A stretch of 64,000 nucleotides of DNA from Gonocerus acuteangulatus. Its lineage: Eukaryota > Arthropoda > Insecta > Hemiptera > Coreidae. Numbering within the stretch: the stretch's first letter is position 1; every line of letters starts with the position of its first letter. Below, piece by piece: positions 27,885 to 33,503 of this stretch. The notes under the pieces were generated by a model that was given only the letters and a program-made list of their open reading frames with translations, was not told the origin of the DNA and did not search any database. A program made the position numbers and the translations under genes. The DNA lies in NCBI GenBank assembly GCA_946811695.1, contig OX328125.1, positions 94,514,760-94,578,759 on the forward strand, in the 5' to 3' direction.

Positions 27885-28099
27885 CAGAAATTTAGTTATC
27901 TAATCAAATTTAATCCAAGTAGTCTCAGTAATTTATGTTTGTTCATTACCAGGCAAACCCACCCTCGTTGTTGAGTACAGTTGAGTTCATCAGCAGCTTC
28001 TACGGTAGCAGGATGGAAGGCGAGGAGGAATATTACTGGACACAATTTTGTTCAGCAATTGAATTCATCAAGACAATGGATTATGTTGCTTGTGATTAA
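4117..28099 (+). CDS. GAPVD1: GAPVD1 / Gapex-5 orthologue, 3' part of gene (16 exons)
   Basis: Join of 4117-4226, 5391-5464, 6752-6922, 7000-7178, 9279-9393, 9835-9971, 10722-10819, 11516-11607, 13289-13503, 18930-19072, 19150-19263, 20661-20872, 22312-22426, 24297-24369, 26339-26527 and 27953-28099. This gives 2184 nt, 727 residues plus stop, with every phase compatible and every intron GT-AG. GAPVD1 is a cytosolic/endosomal protein with an N-terminal RasGAP domain and a C-terminal VPS9 domain that acts as a Rab5-family GEF in endocytosis and receptor trafficking. The window lacks the RasGAP domain. It shows the acidic TEAWS-like segment, the [13 protein letters not shown] motif (around residue 250), a basic [13 protein letters not shown] stretch (about 275-290), DDILAKYR (about 330), a helical region (about 395-585) and VPS9 (about 585-727). 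In VPS9, D667 and P671 of ADDLIPVL and Y706/T709 of EYYWTQF correspond, from memory of Rabex-5, to its catalytic D313/P317 and Y354/T357, so GEF activity looks intact. Alternative exons cannot be excluded. Confidence 0.95.
5391..5464 (+). CDS. GAPVD1: GAPVD1 exon
   Basis: Acceptor TTTGTTAG, donor GTAAGA. Encodes an Asp/Glu/Ser-rich segment beginning [11 protein letters not shown], like the RSDDT segment of animal GAPVD1. 74 nt; ends in phase 1. Confidence 0.87.
5699..6298. mobile_element. piggyBac-like MITE (600 bp, TTAA duplication)
   Basis: Bounded by TTAA at 5695-5698 and 6299-6302. Termini CCCTTACGAGACGGCAACC and (reverse complement) CCAATTTGAGACTGATAGCC form an imperfect inverted repeat. 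It has no transposase and carries the 42-bp tandem array near its right end. TTAA targeting is the hallmark of piggyBac; the family assignment is inferred. Confidence 0.55.
6141..6287 (+). repeat. 42-bp tandem repeat, about 3.5 copies
   Basis: Units starting TTGTCAC at 6141, 6183, 6225 and 6266 (periods 42, 42, 41). Each contains AAAGTGGCTATCAGG and GGGGCATGCTGCC. It is subterminal inside the TTAA-flanked element. Confidence 0.9.
6409..6496 (+). repeat. 44-bp exact tandem duplication
   Basis: GGATCATGACTGTTC...TTGTTTTCTA repeated at 6409 and 6453 without visible change. The second copy ends at the 5' junction of the SINE B insertion. Confidence 0.85.
6494..6655 (+). mobile_element. SINE family B, 5'-truncated copy
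   Basis: Begins at the B box (GGGTTCGATTCCC), then GGTGGCTTTTCTTTCG, CTATCCTGGCTAGAAAAGGG, GGATAACCCGTCC-like and AAATGGACGTTAAAATTT, ending in (AAAT)n. Flanked by a 12-bp duplication AAACATTGTTTT (6482-6493, 6656-6667). Confidence 0.88.
6752..6922 (+). CDS. GAPVD1: GAPVD1 exon
   Basis: Acceptor CATTAAAG, donor GTATTA. 171 nt of hydrophilic, low-conservation coding sequence (residues 62-119). It is assigned mainly because it keeps the reading frame between recognised exons and is open throughout. The acceptor is weak in pyrimidines, so the exact 5' edge is less certain. Confidence 0.75.
7000..7178 (+). CDS. GAPVD1: GAPVD1 exon
   Basis: Acceptor TTGGTTAG, donor GTATTT, after an intron of only 77 bp. 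Ser/Thr-rich, disordered-looking sequence (residues 119-178, e.g. [18 protein letters not shown]). Ends in phase 0. Confidence 0.82.
7617..8240. repeat. Degenerate RTE-like/3'-UTR type repeat
   Basis: Contains GGAACAAACATACAGACAGACAGCTGG and other phrases seen in the AACTAGCTG repeat family at 13.8-14.2 and 58.8-59.1 kb, and ends near GGCCTGGCGCACTACCGTGCG. It is intronic with no coding signal. Boundaries are approximate. Confidence 0.4.
8345..8385 (-). mobile_element. SINE A tail scrap
   Basis: TACGGCGCTTTGACATCTAGG...CAGCGCC is the antisense tail of SINE family A; only about 40 bp remains. Confidence 0.55.
9279..9393 (+). CDS. GAPVD1: GAPVD1 exon
   Basis: Acceptor TTGTCCAG, donor GTATGG. 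Encodes [12 protein letters not shown]... followed by a Ser-rich run (residues 179-217). The ATG at its start is internal to the protein, not an initiation site. Ends in phase 1. Confidence 0.85.
9500..9726. mobile_element. Poly-G hAT-like MITE (family G), truncated
   Basis: Shares CTGAGACCATTTCC, AATAGTTTTAG, AAAACGCTATTACA and the terminal TTATATACGTCCATG with the complete copy at 63,286-63,583. Has a 19-nt G run at 9680-9698. The left end is missing or obscured by a C-rich stretch. Confidence 0.7.
9835..9971 (+). CDS. GAPVD1: GAPVD1 exon with [13 protein letters not shown] motif
   Basis: Acceptor TTTTTCACAG, donor GTAAGT. Residues 217-262, ending in the highly recognisable [14 protein letters not shown] motif of the GAPVD1 family. 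The preceding intron carries a truncated poly-G MITE. Ends in phase 0. Confidence 0.93.
10357..10664 (-). mobile_element. SINE family C, near full-length
   Basis: Antisense copy. On the minus strand it has a tRNA-like head GGGGGCGAGGATAGCTCAGT...GAGTTCAAAAC, then GCGTGCACTAAAGATTTTATC, a roughly 150-bp body, and the tail CAGTATCTGCCCCTCTGGG...ACGGGACTGATTT. Flanked by an 11-bp duplication ATTAATATTTA (10346-10356, 10665-10675). Confidence 0.9.
10722..10819 (+). CDS. GAPVD1: GAPVD1 exon, basic segment
   Basis: Acceptor TATATTCCAG, donor GTAAGT. Residues 263-295 contain a strongly basic/aromatic stretch ([16 protein letters not shown]), characteristic of GAPVD1 just upstream of its conserved C-terminal half. 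Ends in phase 2. Confidence 0.92.
11516..11607 (+). CDS. GAPVD1: GAPVD1 exon
   Basis: Acceptor GGTATTGCAG, donor GTTATA (a weak GTTAT donor). Residues 295-326, Ser/Asp-rich ([15 protein letters not shown]). Frame is conserved with both neighbours. Ends in phase 1. Confidence 0.83.
11780..12545 (-). pseudogene. LINE ORF2 C-terminal fragment (RTE/CR1-like)
   Basis: Open on the minus strand from 12,532 to 11,789. Contains [31 protein letters not shown] and [15 protein letters not shown], the hallmark tail of arthropod non-LTR reverse transcriptases after the RT domain. The endonuclease and RT cores are missing, a typical 5' truncation. The last 60 or so codons run into A/T-rich 3' UTR, so the real stop is unclear. 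Intronic, antisense to GAPVD1. Confidence 0.85.
12940..13005 (+). repeat. LINE 3'-UTR scrap
   Basis: AAGGGATCATTTTCGG...TAGTTGGTAGAATCGGTGAAG resembles the segment after the (AT)n array at 41,228-41,280. A short fragment of the same repeat. Confidence 0.45.
13008..13170 (-). mobile_element. 5S rRNA-headed SINE with composite tail
   Basis: On the minus strand, 13170-13070 is a 101-nt 5S rRNA-like head with intact pol III internal promoter blocks (GAAGTTAAGCAACG box A, GTCGGGCG intermediate element, GGTCAGTACCTGAATGGG box C) and the terminal GCCAAC/GTTGGC pair. About 13 nt of the usual GGGAACACCG segment is missing. Next comes AGAAAAGGGTGGCAACCTG from the SINE B body, then GGCGCTAATGGCCAAGATG...GATGCACCGT from the SINE A tail. 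Confidence 0.85.
13289..13503 (+). CDS. GAPVD1: GAPVD1 exon with DDILAKYR motif
   Basis: Acceptor TGTATTTTAG, donor GTATGT. Residues 326-397 hold the conserved [11 protein letters not shown] motif and the start of the helical region ([16 protein letters not shown]). Ends in phase 0. The donor is followed within 60 bp by a 62-bp (AT)n array and a 5.4-kb intron. Confidence 0.94.
13561..13622. repeat. (AT)n microsatellite, 62 bp
   Basis: Perfect AT dinucleotide array 58 bp after a GAPVD1 donor site. Confidence 0.97.
13830..14257. repeat. Head-to-head inverted pair of RTE-like repeats
   Basis: Starts AACTAGCTGTTACCCGG. Segments 13,934-14,045 and 14,048-14,160 are inverted copies of about 110 bp (GGTAGACATTTTTGACC...GTGTGGATTTGT against its complement), meeting at CGAACAAATATACGTCTGTATATTTGTTCG. 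The consensus matches copies at 39.1 and 58.8 kb. Confidence 0.75.
14258..14310. repeat. (AT)n microsatellite interrupted by LTR element
   Basis: AT array directly left of the LTR element; it continues right of the element at 17,296-17,319, so the element inserted into the array. Confidence 0.95.
14311..14955 (-). repeat. 3' LTR (minus-strand orientation)
   Basis: 645 bp with TG...CA ends. On the minus strand CTTTATATATAATCC is a TATA-like box. It matches the other LTR at all but three positions. Confidence 0.93.
15376..16545 (-). CDS. 389-aa ORF of LTR element, gag-like candidate
   Basis: Intact ATG-to-stop ORF, the only one in the element. Residues about 1-85 are acidic. Residues about 85-175 look like a coiled coil and contain a perfect-register 18-residue duplication, [18 protein letters not shown] then [18 protein letters not shown]. 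The middle is Asn/Asp/Ile-rich. Residues about 280-375 are strongly basic ([20 protein letters not shown]). No CCHC knuckle, protease or RT motif is seen. Acidic N-terminus, coiled coil and basic tail suit a nucleic-acid-binding structural (gag-like) protein, but I recognise no family. Extreme AT-rich codon use. Confidence 0.7.
   Translation of the reverse strand: MSDVNIEQIQNNGEENSIESPEYVFFTTPGEINIIVETRENELQEDDAIAFRESAGSLGTEILSNDGNHASERDNEMHPQGLEHWMRLLLEQNKKLKFDLSKSICNIKHEINQEIKFELSKNNKMLENKIDANRIELSKNNKILENKIDANRIEQNKKLDDLCAYLNNMGESQNKETIELEKSNNNLFNKNNRSCKEIIEINENNNDNLNETIKYSLNINDSSNDQILEDKILIEDKNDYNCLINEDNTIQEKILTELNNDEGTNEIINNKLINDNFKNKISTKCINKMMKQKKIEKLSDNYKFKINEKSYNKRSGNIPMKKLNRTINNNNNLKILNVKFGNKIKILYKYKRQLGIEKISKLNRPPRKRIKHFYRKKLDCCKENINDQE
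16633..16645 (-). promoter_or_regulatory. tRNA-Lys-type primer binding site
   Basis: TGGCGCCCAACGT on the minus strand, 5 nt inside the 5' LTR. It is complementary to the 3' end of arthropod tRNA-Lys(CUU) as I recall it; the match stops after 13 nt. Confidence 0.7.
16651..17295 (-). repeat. 5' LTR (minus-strand orientation)
   Basis: 645-bp copy. Transcription of the element would start here and run leftwards, opposite to GAPVD1. Confidence 0.93.
17296..17319. repeat. Remainder of interrupted (AT)n array
   Basis: AT dinucleotides continue directly after the right LTR. Beyond it, 17,320-17,949 shows nothing recognised except a short (ATA)n and an A run near 17,797. Confidence 0.9.
17950..18877 (-). 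mobile_element. Tigger/pogo-like element, deleted
   Basis: 928 bp between TA dinucleotides (17,948-17,949 and 18,878-18,879). Termini CAGTAGAACTTGGATAATTT and CAGTGGAACATGGATAATTC (reverse complement of the right end) agree at 20 of 23 bp. TA targeting and CAGT ends fit Tc1/mariner-superfamily pogo elements. The interior keeps only the start of a transposase. Confidence 0.88.
18138..18335 (-). pseudogene. Tigger transposase N-terminal remnant (CENP-B/psq HTH)
   Basis: 65 codons on the minus strand from an [43 protein letters not shown] is the DNA-binding Psq-type helix-turn-helix of CENP-B/jerky/Tigger proteins. A stop follows shortly. The second HTH and the DDE catalytic core are absent, so it cannot transpose itself. 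Confidence 0.85.
18930..19072 (+). CDS. GAPVD1: GAPVD1 exon, helical region
   Basis: Acceptor CTTTCACAG, donor GTAAGT. Residues 398-445 ([20 protein letters not shown]...) match the strongly conserved helical region preceding the VPS9 domain. The exon begins 52 bp after the right end of a Tigger-like element. Ends in phase 2. Confidence 0.95.
19150..19263 (+). CDS. GAPVD1: GAPVD1 exon, helical region
   Basis: Acceptor TTTTTTCAG after a 77-bp intron, donor GTATTT. Residues 445-483 ([20 protein letters not shown]...) match the conserved block ending in the AHLDR/LL junction. Ends in phase 2. Confidence 0.95.
19562..20640. other. Intronic spacer
   Basis: Contains a T run at 19,579-19,600 and AT-rich sequence. 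No recognised repeat or coding signal. Confidence 0.4.
20661..20872 (+). CDS. GAPVD1: GAPVD1 exon, helical bundle before VPS9
   Basis: Acceptor ATTTTTTCAG, donor GTAAGA. Residues 483-554, including [19 protein letters not shown] and the ISSFITEFQ segment typical of the helical bundle next to VPS9. Ends in phase 1. Confidence 0.95.
20937..21160. mobile_element. Short TIR element (about 224 bp)
   Basis: AGTATTTCTAAAATGACA at the left and TGTCATTTTAGAAATACT at the right are inverted copies, extending to CAACTCAAAA / TTTTGAGTTG. No coding content. MITE-like, superfamily unknown. Confidence 0.65.
21156..21742. mobile_element. MITE with long imperfect inverted arms
   Basis: Ends ACTATAGCCCGTTTAG... 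and ...CAGGCTATAGT. Long arms pair: GACTGATTATGTCTCG with its complement near 21,586-21,601, and AAGCTAAGGCTAAAAAC with GTTTTCAGCCTTAGCTT. It abuts the previous element. No transposase. Confidence 0.6.
21850..22165 (-). mobile_element. SINE family C, degraded antisense copy
   Basis: Tail AACAGGCCACGATGACCCAGAGG, AAGATAAAATCTTTA, and a decayed tRNA-like head (GAACTTGGGTCC, GTGCTCTGCCACTGGACC). More diverged than the copy at 10.4 kb. Confidence 0.75.
22312..22426 (+). CDS. GAPVD1: GAPVD1 exon, start of VPS9 region
   Basis: Acceptor TTTTTTTAG, donor GTAAGT; a second GTAAC 4 nt downstream is excluded because it would include an in-frame TAA. Residues 554-592 contain ASEEQ and [13 protein letters not shown], the family signature at the start of VPS9. 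Ends in phase 2. Confidence 0.95.
22687..22898 (-). mobile_element. SINE family B, full-length antisense copy
   Basis: On the minus strand: head GGAGACCCGATGGCCGTGAG with B box GGGTTAGATTCCC, then GGTGGCTTTTCTTTCG, CTAGAAAAAAGTGGTAACC and tail AATGGACGTTAAAATTT plus (AAAT)n. 10-bp duplication TAAAATATAT (22,677-22,686, 22,899-22,908). The best reference copy of family B here. Confidence 0.9.
22958..23060 (+). mobile_element. SINE family B tail fragment
   Basis: CCCTGTCCTGGCTAGAAAAAGG, GGTAACTTGTCCTAAAA and AGGACGTTAAAATTTT; lacks the tRNA-like head. Confidence 0.75.
23240..23257. repeat. 18-nt poly-G tract
   Basis: Uninterrupted G run following GAGCC. It is not in a recognised MITE G copy. 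Confidence 0.9.
23821..23940. repeat. Near-perfect 120-bp foldback
   Basis: Arms 23,821-23,874 and 23,886-23,940 (GAATTAAAGAAAACTATTAC... / complement) flank an 11-nt loop GCTCCATATGA, with one 3-4-nt mismatch cluster. Intronic, sense-transcribed with GAPVD1. Confidence 0.9.
24297..24369 (+). CDS. GAPVD1: GAPVD1 exon, VPS9
   Basis: Acceptor TTTGTTGCAG, donor GTATTT. Residues 592-616 ([19 protein letters not shown]...), a conserved VPS9 helix. Ends in phase 0. Confidence 0.93.
24824..24980 (-). mobile_element. SINE family A, antisense copy
   Basis: ACGGCACACCGACATCTGGG..., GAAATTTTCTTAACGAGCC, GGGGCTCAACCCCCC and GACCACTACAGGGACCACGGG reproduce tail, body and both promoter boxes with moderate decay. 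Confidence 0.8.
24993..25693 (-). mobile_element. piggyBac-like element (701 bp, TTAA duplication)
   Basis: TTAA at 24,989-24,992 and 25,694-25,697. Ends CCTTTAGACTG and (reverse complement) CCCTTAGGCTG agree at 9 of 11. On the minus strand, 25,258-24,989 is open from an ATG and Ser/Asp-rich ([12 protein letters not shown]), as in transposase N-termini, but no catalytic core is present. The right end has three degenerate units of about 47 bp with GACTGATATAATAGTC. Confidence 0.6.
25866..26126. repeat. Foldback element, 261 bp
   Basis: Two arms of about 125 bp (ATATGAGGCATATAGGTGCA...GTTATAATATAGAACAG and its complement) meet near 25,996. Mismatches are scattered and few. No TIR-type duplication could be resolved because both ends are AT-rich. 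Confidence 0.9.
26339..26527 (+). CDS. GAPVD1: GAPVD1 exon, VPS9 catalytic core
   Basis: Acceptor TTTTTATAG, donor GTAACT. Residues 617-679 include [19 protein letters not shown] and the VPS9 core [12 protein letters not shown], with Asp667 and Pro671 in the D-x3-P spacing of the Rabex-5 active site. The initial ATG is an internal codon. An antisense mariner begins about 110 bp downstream. Confidence 0.96.
26640..27848 (-). pseudogene. Degraded mariner transposase
   Basis: Read on the minus strand over three frames. N-terminal helix region with [11 protein letters not shown] (about 27,600-27,640), then [17 protein letters not shown] (first catalytic Asp, about 27,190), [11 protein letters not shown] (second Asp, about 26,970), then a frameshift where the SPDLAPSDY-type motif should be, and a C-terminus [17 protein letters not shown]...[12 protein letters not shown] with stop at 26,689-26,691. 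Several frameshifts, so non-functional. It lies antisense in the last GAPVD1 intron and ends against a 30-nt T run at 27,850. Confidence 0.88.
27953..28099 (+). CDS. GAPVD1: GAPVD1 terminal exon
   Basis: Acceptor TTCATTACCAG. Residues 680-727 ([18 protein letters not shown]..., [17 protein letters not shown]) complete the VPS9 domain. Tyr706 and Thr709 keep the Y-x2-T spacing of the catalytic pair in Rabex-5. Stop TAA at 28,097-28,099. Confidence 0.96.
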   Translation, partial: ANPPSLLSTVEFISSFYGSRMEGEEEYYWTQFCSAIEFIKTMDYVACD

Positions 28100-29319
28100 T
28101 TATTAAGATCTATCGGTAAGGCGGTCTGAAATGATATAGGTAATTGTTAATGAGTTGCTAAAGCAGGGGATTTTTAAATTTTGAAGATTTTAGCAGCTGG
28201 CCTGCTTTGAGCCCTAATTCCTTTTCATGTGATAAAAAAATATAATTATCTAAATTAGTTTTATATTAATAATTTTTATAAGTTTTGTAATTAGGCGAAT
28301 AAATTTTGCTCAGTCAGATAAAGGACTAAAATATACAAAAGCCAGGCTAAATAGAAATCAGTGCACTTTTCGTTTTCTTTTTGGTTTTCATAATTTTAAT
28401 TAACTTAGAAGCAACTCCTGACAATTAAAAAAATACTGCACATTCATTTACTATGAATAAAATTTATCATGATTTTTTTAATTTTAAACTTTTAAATTTC
28501 ATAAAAAGATTAATTTCAAACCTGGCTAACCCCAATATAACATTTTAAATAGTGCTTTTATAGTATGGTAATGTGAGCTTAAAAACTGACTTCTGTTATT
28601 TTATCCAGCAACAGTGAGCAAGACTTATCTTTTTCTTGGCTTCACTCCAATTTACATCGGGATATCCTTTATTTACTTTCGGCCACACATTTTGTTTGAT
28701 TATTCTATTAATTTATATAAATATGGCGAATAATTGGATTTTTGTATGATTGATGTATGGATATCAGGTATTAACTACTCAGTTTTAATTGGAAGTTAAA
28801 TTTTAATAACCAAATAGTTTAATTTGTTTATTAACGTTAATTAAAGTTTAGGAATAACTGAGTAATGATTTGTTTTTCTTAAAATTAGGCCTAATTTTAT
28901 TAGATTATTTAAAGTACAGCATACCTAGTTTAAAAAAAGCTTTTTCTTTATTTTTTTTCTTGACAATACTTTTCAATTATTTTCTTCAAATGGGAGTTTC
29001 CTATTTTTATCTCCTTTCTTTAATTATATCTACAATTGATCATTAGAGTAGAAACATTACATATATCTGTACTGAAATATTTAACAATGCTGTTATAATT
29101 ATCATTATTTGCAATTGTAAACTTAAAACTTAAAACTGAGATATAATTTAAGATAACTATTATCCAAAGATTTACTTATTATTTCATGTGATATGTATTT
29201 ATGAAGAGGTATTATTTATTTTGTTTTGAAAATATCTTTAGCGATTTTAGTAAAACTATAGTTCTTCAATATGGTCTTTAAGACTGTGTCCTATTTTTTA
29301 AACATATTTTTTTGTTTTA

Positions 29320-29480
29320 CTGAATACCGATATTTGCCTGGGCCATTAGTGCCGACATCCACGGTACAGTGTGGAATTTCCCAATGAGACGTGAGATGAG
29401 AAAGCTCCTGCTGTAGGTGGGACTCGAACCCCCATCTCCTGCTTGAAAATCCACGGCGTTAGCCACTAGACTCTCCTATT
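29320..29480 (-). mobile_element. SINE family A, antisense copy in 3' flank
   Basis: GGGCCATTAGTGCCGACATCC, GAGATGAGAAAGCTCC, GGGACTCGAACCCCCA and TTAGCCACTAGACTCTCC. Probably part of the GAPVD1 3' UTR if that is long. Confidence 0.82.
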
Positions 29481-30574
29481 CTTATTATTTATGTTTTTCT
29501 GAAAACATTTCTTTGGATAAATAATAAAATCATTATGGTGGAGCTTCATCATAATGATGCAGAGACCACCATCATCTTATAAAATCTATTGTTTAAAAAT
29601 TGTTGTTGTTTTTGGGGCCTCATATTCCATGGCTATTAATGCCTGATTTTTTATTATTATTAATTTTTGTGCATCAGCCGCTGAGGCCATTAGCACAAAT
29701 GCTTGATCTTATTATTATTTTAATCCATCAATAAGAGAACAGCCTAAATTGCTCCTCTATTTTTTAAACATAATATAAAACTATCAATAATCAAATTGAA
29801 TAAAAAGTTTTATATTATGTTTAAAAAAATTACCACTATAAACTTAATAGGATTTAACTTGTATCATTCCAATTAAACTCTTTATACATATTCTTTATAA
29901 ATAGTTCTACTTCATAACTACATATATATCATAATTTGTTATCATTCCTTCTTTCTTAATGAAAATGTGTGTGTCCTAGAATGTAGATTGTAAAAAGACA
30001 TTGCATGCCATTTTTTCCTCTGGTTTAAAAAAATATTAAAAATTTTCAAAGCCAAATAAGTCTGAACCAAAAATGTATGTCTACCTTAATTTCTTGTTAA
30101 TGTATAGATATTTGATTATTTATGAAATTTTTAAATTATTTTGCTTTAGTACTTCATAATACTGCTTCTGTAGATTTATTTTTTAAATTATATTTCTTTA
30201 CTTTGTTTTGAATGAAATTATTTTTCTCTATTTTAATATCTTGTTATTTTAAAACTTCTATATTTTTATGTTTCATTGTTAACCTATTTTTATATAATAA
30301 TGGTTTCTGAAATCTAGGAAGAGAAGTCTGTTTCACAAAATTCAATATTCTTTATCAATATTAGTATTGATATTTTACTTTAGAAATTGGAACATATGTA
30401 AAGTTATCATTTTAGAGGTAGGAACTTGTGTTTCTAAGAACCTGATTTTATCCAGCCCAGTTCAGATTTATTTTATAATTCGGTACCTAAATTTTACGTA
30501 AATTTGCAATATTAACAATGTTACACATTATTATATCCTCAAATAATAAGGTTTTTCAAATATATAAGTGACCG

Positions 30575-30661
30575 CTTCTAACTGCATTCTTTAATCCGGT
30601 GTTTTCTCTAGTCGGACTGTACCCCGGCCTCGTCAACCCGGATTAGGGAGAGTCTACTGTA
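30575..30661. mobile_element. Tigger-like right end
   Basis: Ends CCCGGATTAGGGAGAGTCTACTG followed by TA; the reverse complement matches CAGTAGACTCTCCC at 32,940. The left end (TAATCCGGTGTTTTCTC) is close, so this may be a very short MITE. Confidence 0.55.
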
Positions 30662-32390
30662 TTTATAAAGTTAAGTAAAACCATAACCCAAGGTCTCTAG
30701 ATTGAATTGAATTTCAGAATTTATCTCAAAATGAATTATGTACCATCGATATTTTAACTGAATTTTATTTAGAGCTAAAATAACATTCTGTCCATTTCTT
30801 TGGTATTCGTAATGGAGAAATGAAAATCCAACATTATTAATCCCCGGGAACATTTAATTTTTATGATTTACTGTCGTTATTTCCCAGATTTTCTGCATTA
30901 TATTTTTAAAATGTATGTAATTATTAAATTAATTTTGGGTTCCATTTAGTTGGTTGCCTCTGTATATATACAGTTATATAACTTTTTTTTTAAATTTCAT
31001 TTTTCTTCATCGAGTCAACAAAATAGCTGATTTAGATTTTTATGAACACATTAGTTCCAATAGACATTCTTCCTTTTGATTTCAGTATTCATTATTGTTG
31101 AATCATGTTAACTACTCTTTTTGGCTGTTATCTAACCATTGATTTTTCTTTTAAATTATTTAGTAGCTGTGTTTGTTTATCATTGTATTAAAAATACTAG
31201 TCTTATTAATTTATAAATTTGCTCACATTAGAAATAATATTTTGTTATACATTTGTTGAGATTGTACTGTGTATCTTGAAATCTTAAACCTATTTTTTTT
31301 TTGTTGATATTTTGAAAGCTAGACTTTTTGTTGGTTTTATTTTGTAAATTTCCTTATATAGTCTTATTTGTGAGAGATATTGAAAAATGACGTAATAGCC
31401 ATTTCCTTTTTTCTTAGGCTCTGCTTTTCACCTTTTAACTGGAGCTAAACCTGATTAGAACTCGATAGCTTTAGAGACCCTGGGGATTTGCTCCAATTAG
31501 AATTAGAAACTAGGCTGAGCAAAGAAGAGAAAATGTTGACACTCCTGCCTAATTAACGTTAATATTGAAATTGATAATTTCTTATCTCTATGCAGATATG
31601 TTTTTGCAATTTCTTCATCACTGACAAAGTTAATTTTTTTTTTCACCTAAAATTTCAAACACAAGACATAATTTATATTAAAAAAAATTACATTTCTTGT
31701 GTTTCTAATTTTTTCCAGTTAGAAGGAAGCAGGACTTTATGTTGTATTGTTTTGCTGCAGTAATAATTCTTAAAAGGCCTTAACAAGTTAATTAATCATA
31801 TTTTTGTATAATTTTAAGATTGCATTTATAATATTTAGGAAAGAAATGTCAGACACTGGGGATATAATTTAATATTAAAAAATATACTTATCCTTAATGA
31901 CGAAAATACTCAATTTTTGTTAAGTAGTTGTATAAATGTTTGTACGTAATAATATTATTTTTAACTCAGTTACCCTTCTGTTTGAATGTGTGTATGTGTG
32001 AACGTTTTTCCTTTTTGATCCTAGCTGTCATCTATGATTCCAGTCATACCTGGTAAACTAATGCCTTAATAATATAGACCTTAGAGAAATTGCAGCTTAT
32101 ATTTTCACAGGAGTTAGATGTATACATTTATTTTTACAGAGTTAATTGTTTATAATTTATGTCATTAAGATTATTATTTATTTAGGATAAAAATGTACAA
32201 CTTATTATTCTAATCATAAATTAACAACAAAAAAATTAGTTATTTTTATTTAAATATATAAATGAATTTATTTTGTAAATAAAACTGTAATTATTATTTA
32301 TTGAATTTAATTTCTTTTATTTTAAACTAACCCTACTCATTTTCCGGGGTATAAAGGAATTGTGAATGAACAGTGCCTTTTGTATCTCAG

Positions 32391-32633
32391 ATGGGCGTAT
32401 TTAAGAGAGGAGGCTGCATCCCCCCCCCCCCAAAATTTTGATTTGATCGGTAAAAATGTGTCATAACCCCTTAAAAATAAGTTAAATAAGATCATTTAGT
32501 TCATAACAAATATTTTATTTTGGGTGTAATAGAGTTTTCCACTATTCCCCAAGTTCTAGATTGTCATTATTCCATACCCCGGAAATGGTCACAGCCCCCC
32601 CCCCCCCTAAATTATTTCCTATATACGCCCATG
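32391..32633. mobile_element. Poly-C/G hAT-like MITE (family G)
   Basis: ATGGGCGTATTTAAG...CTATATACGCCCATG with C runs at both subterminal positions and the shared interior (AAAATTTTGATTTGATCGG, GTCATAACCCCTTAAAAAT). Inverted relative to the 63.3-kb copy. Flanking 8-mers do not match, so it is old. Confidence 0.8.
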
Positions 32634-32799
32634 TTAGTGATATACTGTTGTGTAAAAACAAACTGAAAAACATTAAGCACTATAATAAAACAATCAGTTT
32701 TACTTGATGTAACTATGTCATCAGGAAGCGTTTCAGTGGTGTCCTTACTAATGGTCTGATTTTAAATGCTCAGAATAAAGACTTCTGTGAAATATTAGC

Positions 32800-32935
32800 A
32801 TGTTTTCTCCATCCCTCCATAGGGAGGAAACCTGCTTATGAGGTTGACCTCGTGACGAAATTCGGAAGTGCCGACTAGAAAATGTTACGTTTTAGAACCA
32901 TAGATCACCAAAATAACGATGGTTCAAATTTGTTT
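32800..32935 (+). repeat. LINE 3'-UTR-like repeat
   Basis: CCATAGGGAGGAAACCTGCTTATGAGGTTGACC...ATAGATCACC is the inverted counterpart of 2,600-2,740. Confidence 0.5.
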
Positions 32936-32939
32936 ATAC

Positions 32940-33065
32940 AGTAGACTCTCCCTTATCCGGCGTTCTCTTTTCCGTTGCGCTCTCTCTAATCCGGCGGACT
33001 CCTTGAGGAATGAGTGACGGATCGCTGAACTGGCCGGAGCTAGACCGGTTGGTGCGTTCCTAGAA
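32940..33065. mobile_element. Tigger-like left end
   Basis: TA then CAGTAGACTCTCCCTTATCC, with internal CTCTCTAATCCGGCGG. Same terminal sequence as at 30.6 kb. Confidence 0.55.
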
Positions 33066-33279
33066 AACCTTCCCTTCCTTGTAGCCAAACACTTTTTTCG
33101 TGGTATTTTATTGAATGAAAGTCAAAGAAGGCATATATGTTTTGTTTTAGAGGCAGGAACTTGTGTTTCTACTATGAAAAAAAAAATGTTTCTACTAAAG
33201 CACCTGGCGCTTGAACGCCTGATATACACCAGCAAGGATTTACATATTTTGAAAAAAAAGGTTTTGAAGCAGTATTCGA

Positions 33280-33495
33280 CATGGGCGTATACAGGAAATA
33301 ATTTGGGGTGCATGGACTCTAAAACGTTGGAATAGTTTTAGCCAATTAAAACGCTATTACACCCAAAATAAAATATTTTTTTCTGAACTAAGCAATCCTA
33401 TTTAATTTATTTTTAACGGTTTTATGACTCATTTTTACTGATCGAATCAAAATTTCGGGCGGGGGGGGGGGCTGCAGCCAGTATATACACCCATA
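33280..33495. mobile_element. Poly-G hAT-like MITE (family G), short copy
   Basis: CATGGGCGTATACAGG...TATACACCCATA, flanked by GTATTCGA (33,272-33,279) and GTTTTCGA (33,496-33,503), a 7/8 match supporting an 8-bp duplication. Contains a G run next to CTGCAGCC. Confidence 0.85.
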
Positions 33496-33503
33496 GTTTT
33501 CGA

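Larger units (their letters stand above)
28100..32390 (+). other. AT-rich 3' flank, probable long 3' UTR of GAPVD1
   Basis: About 4.3 kb after the stop with no recognised gene. It is T/A-rich and, apart from a SINE (29.3 kb) and a Tigger end (30.6 kb), free of the repeats that fill the rest of the window. AATAAA hexamers at 28,298, 28,456 and 32,278 are candidate poly(A) signals. Where the transcript ends cannot be decided from sequence. Confidence 0.45.
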
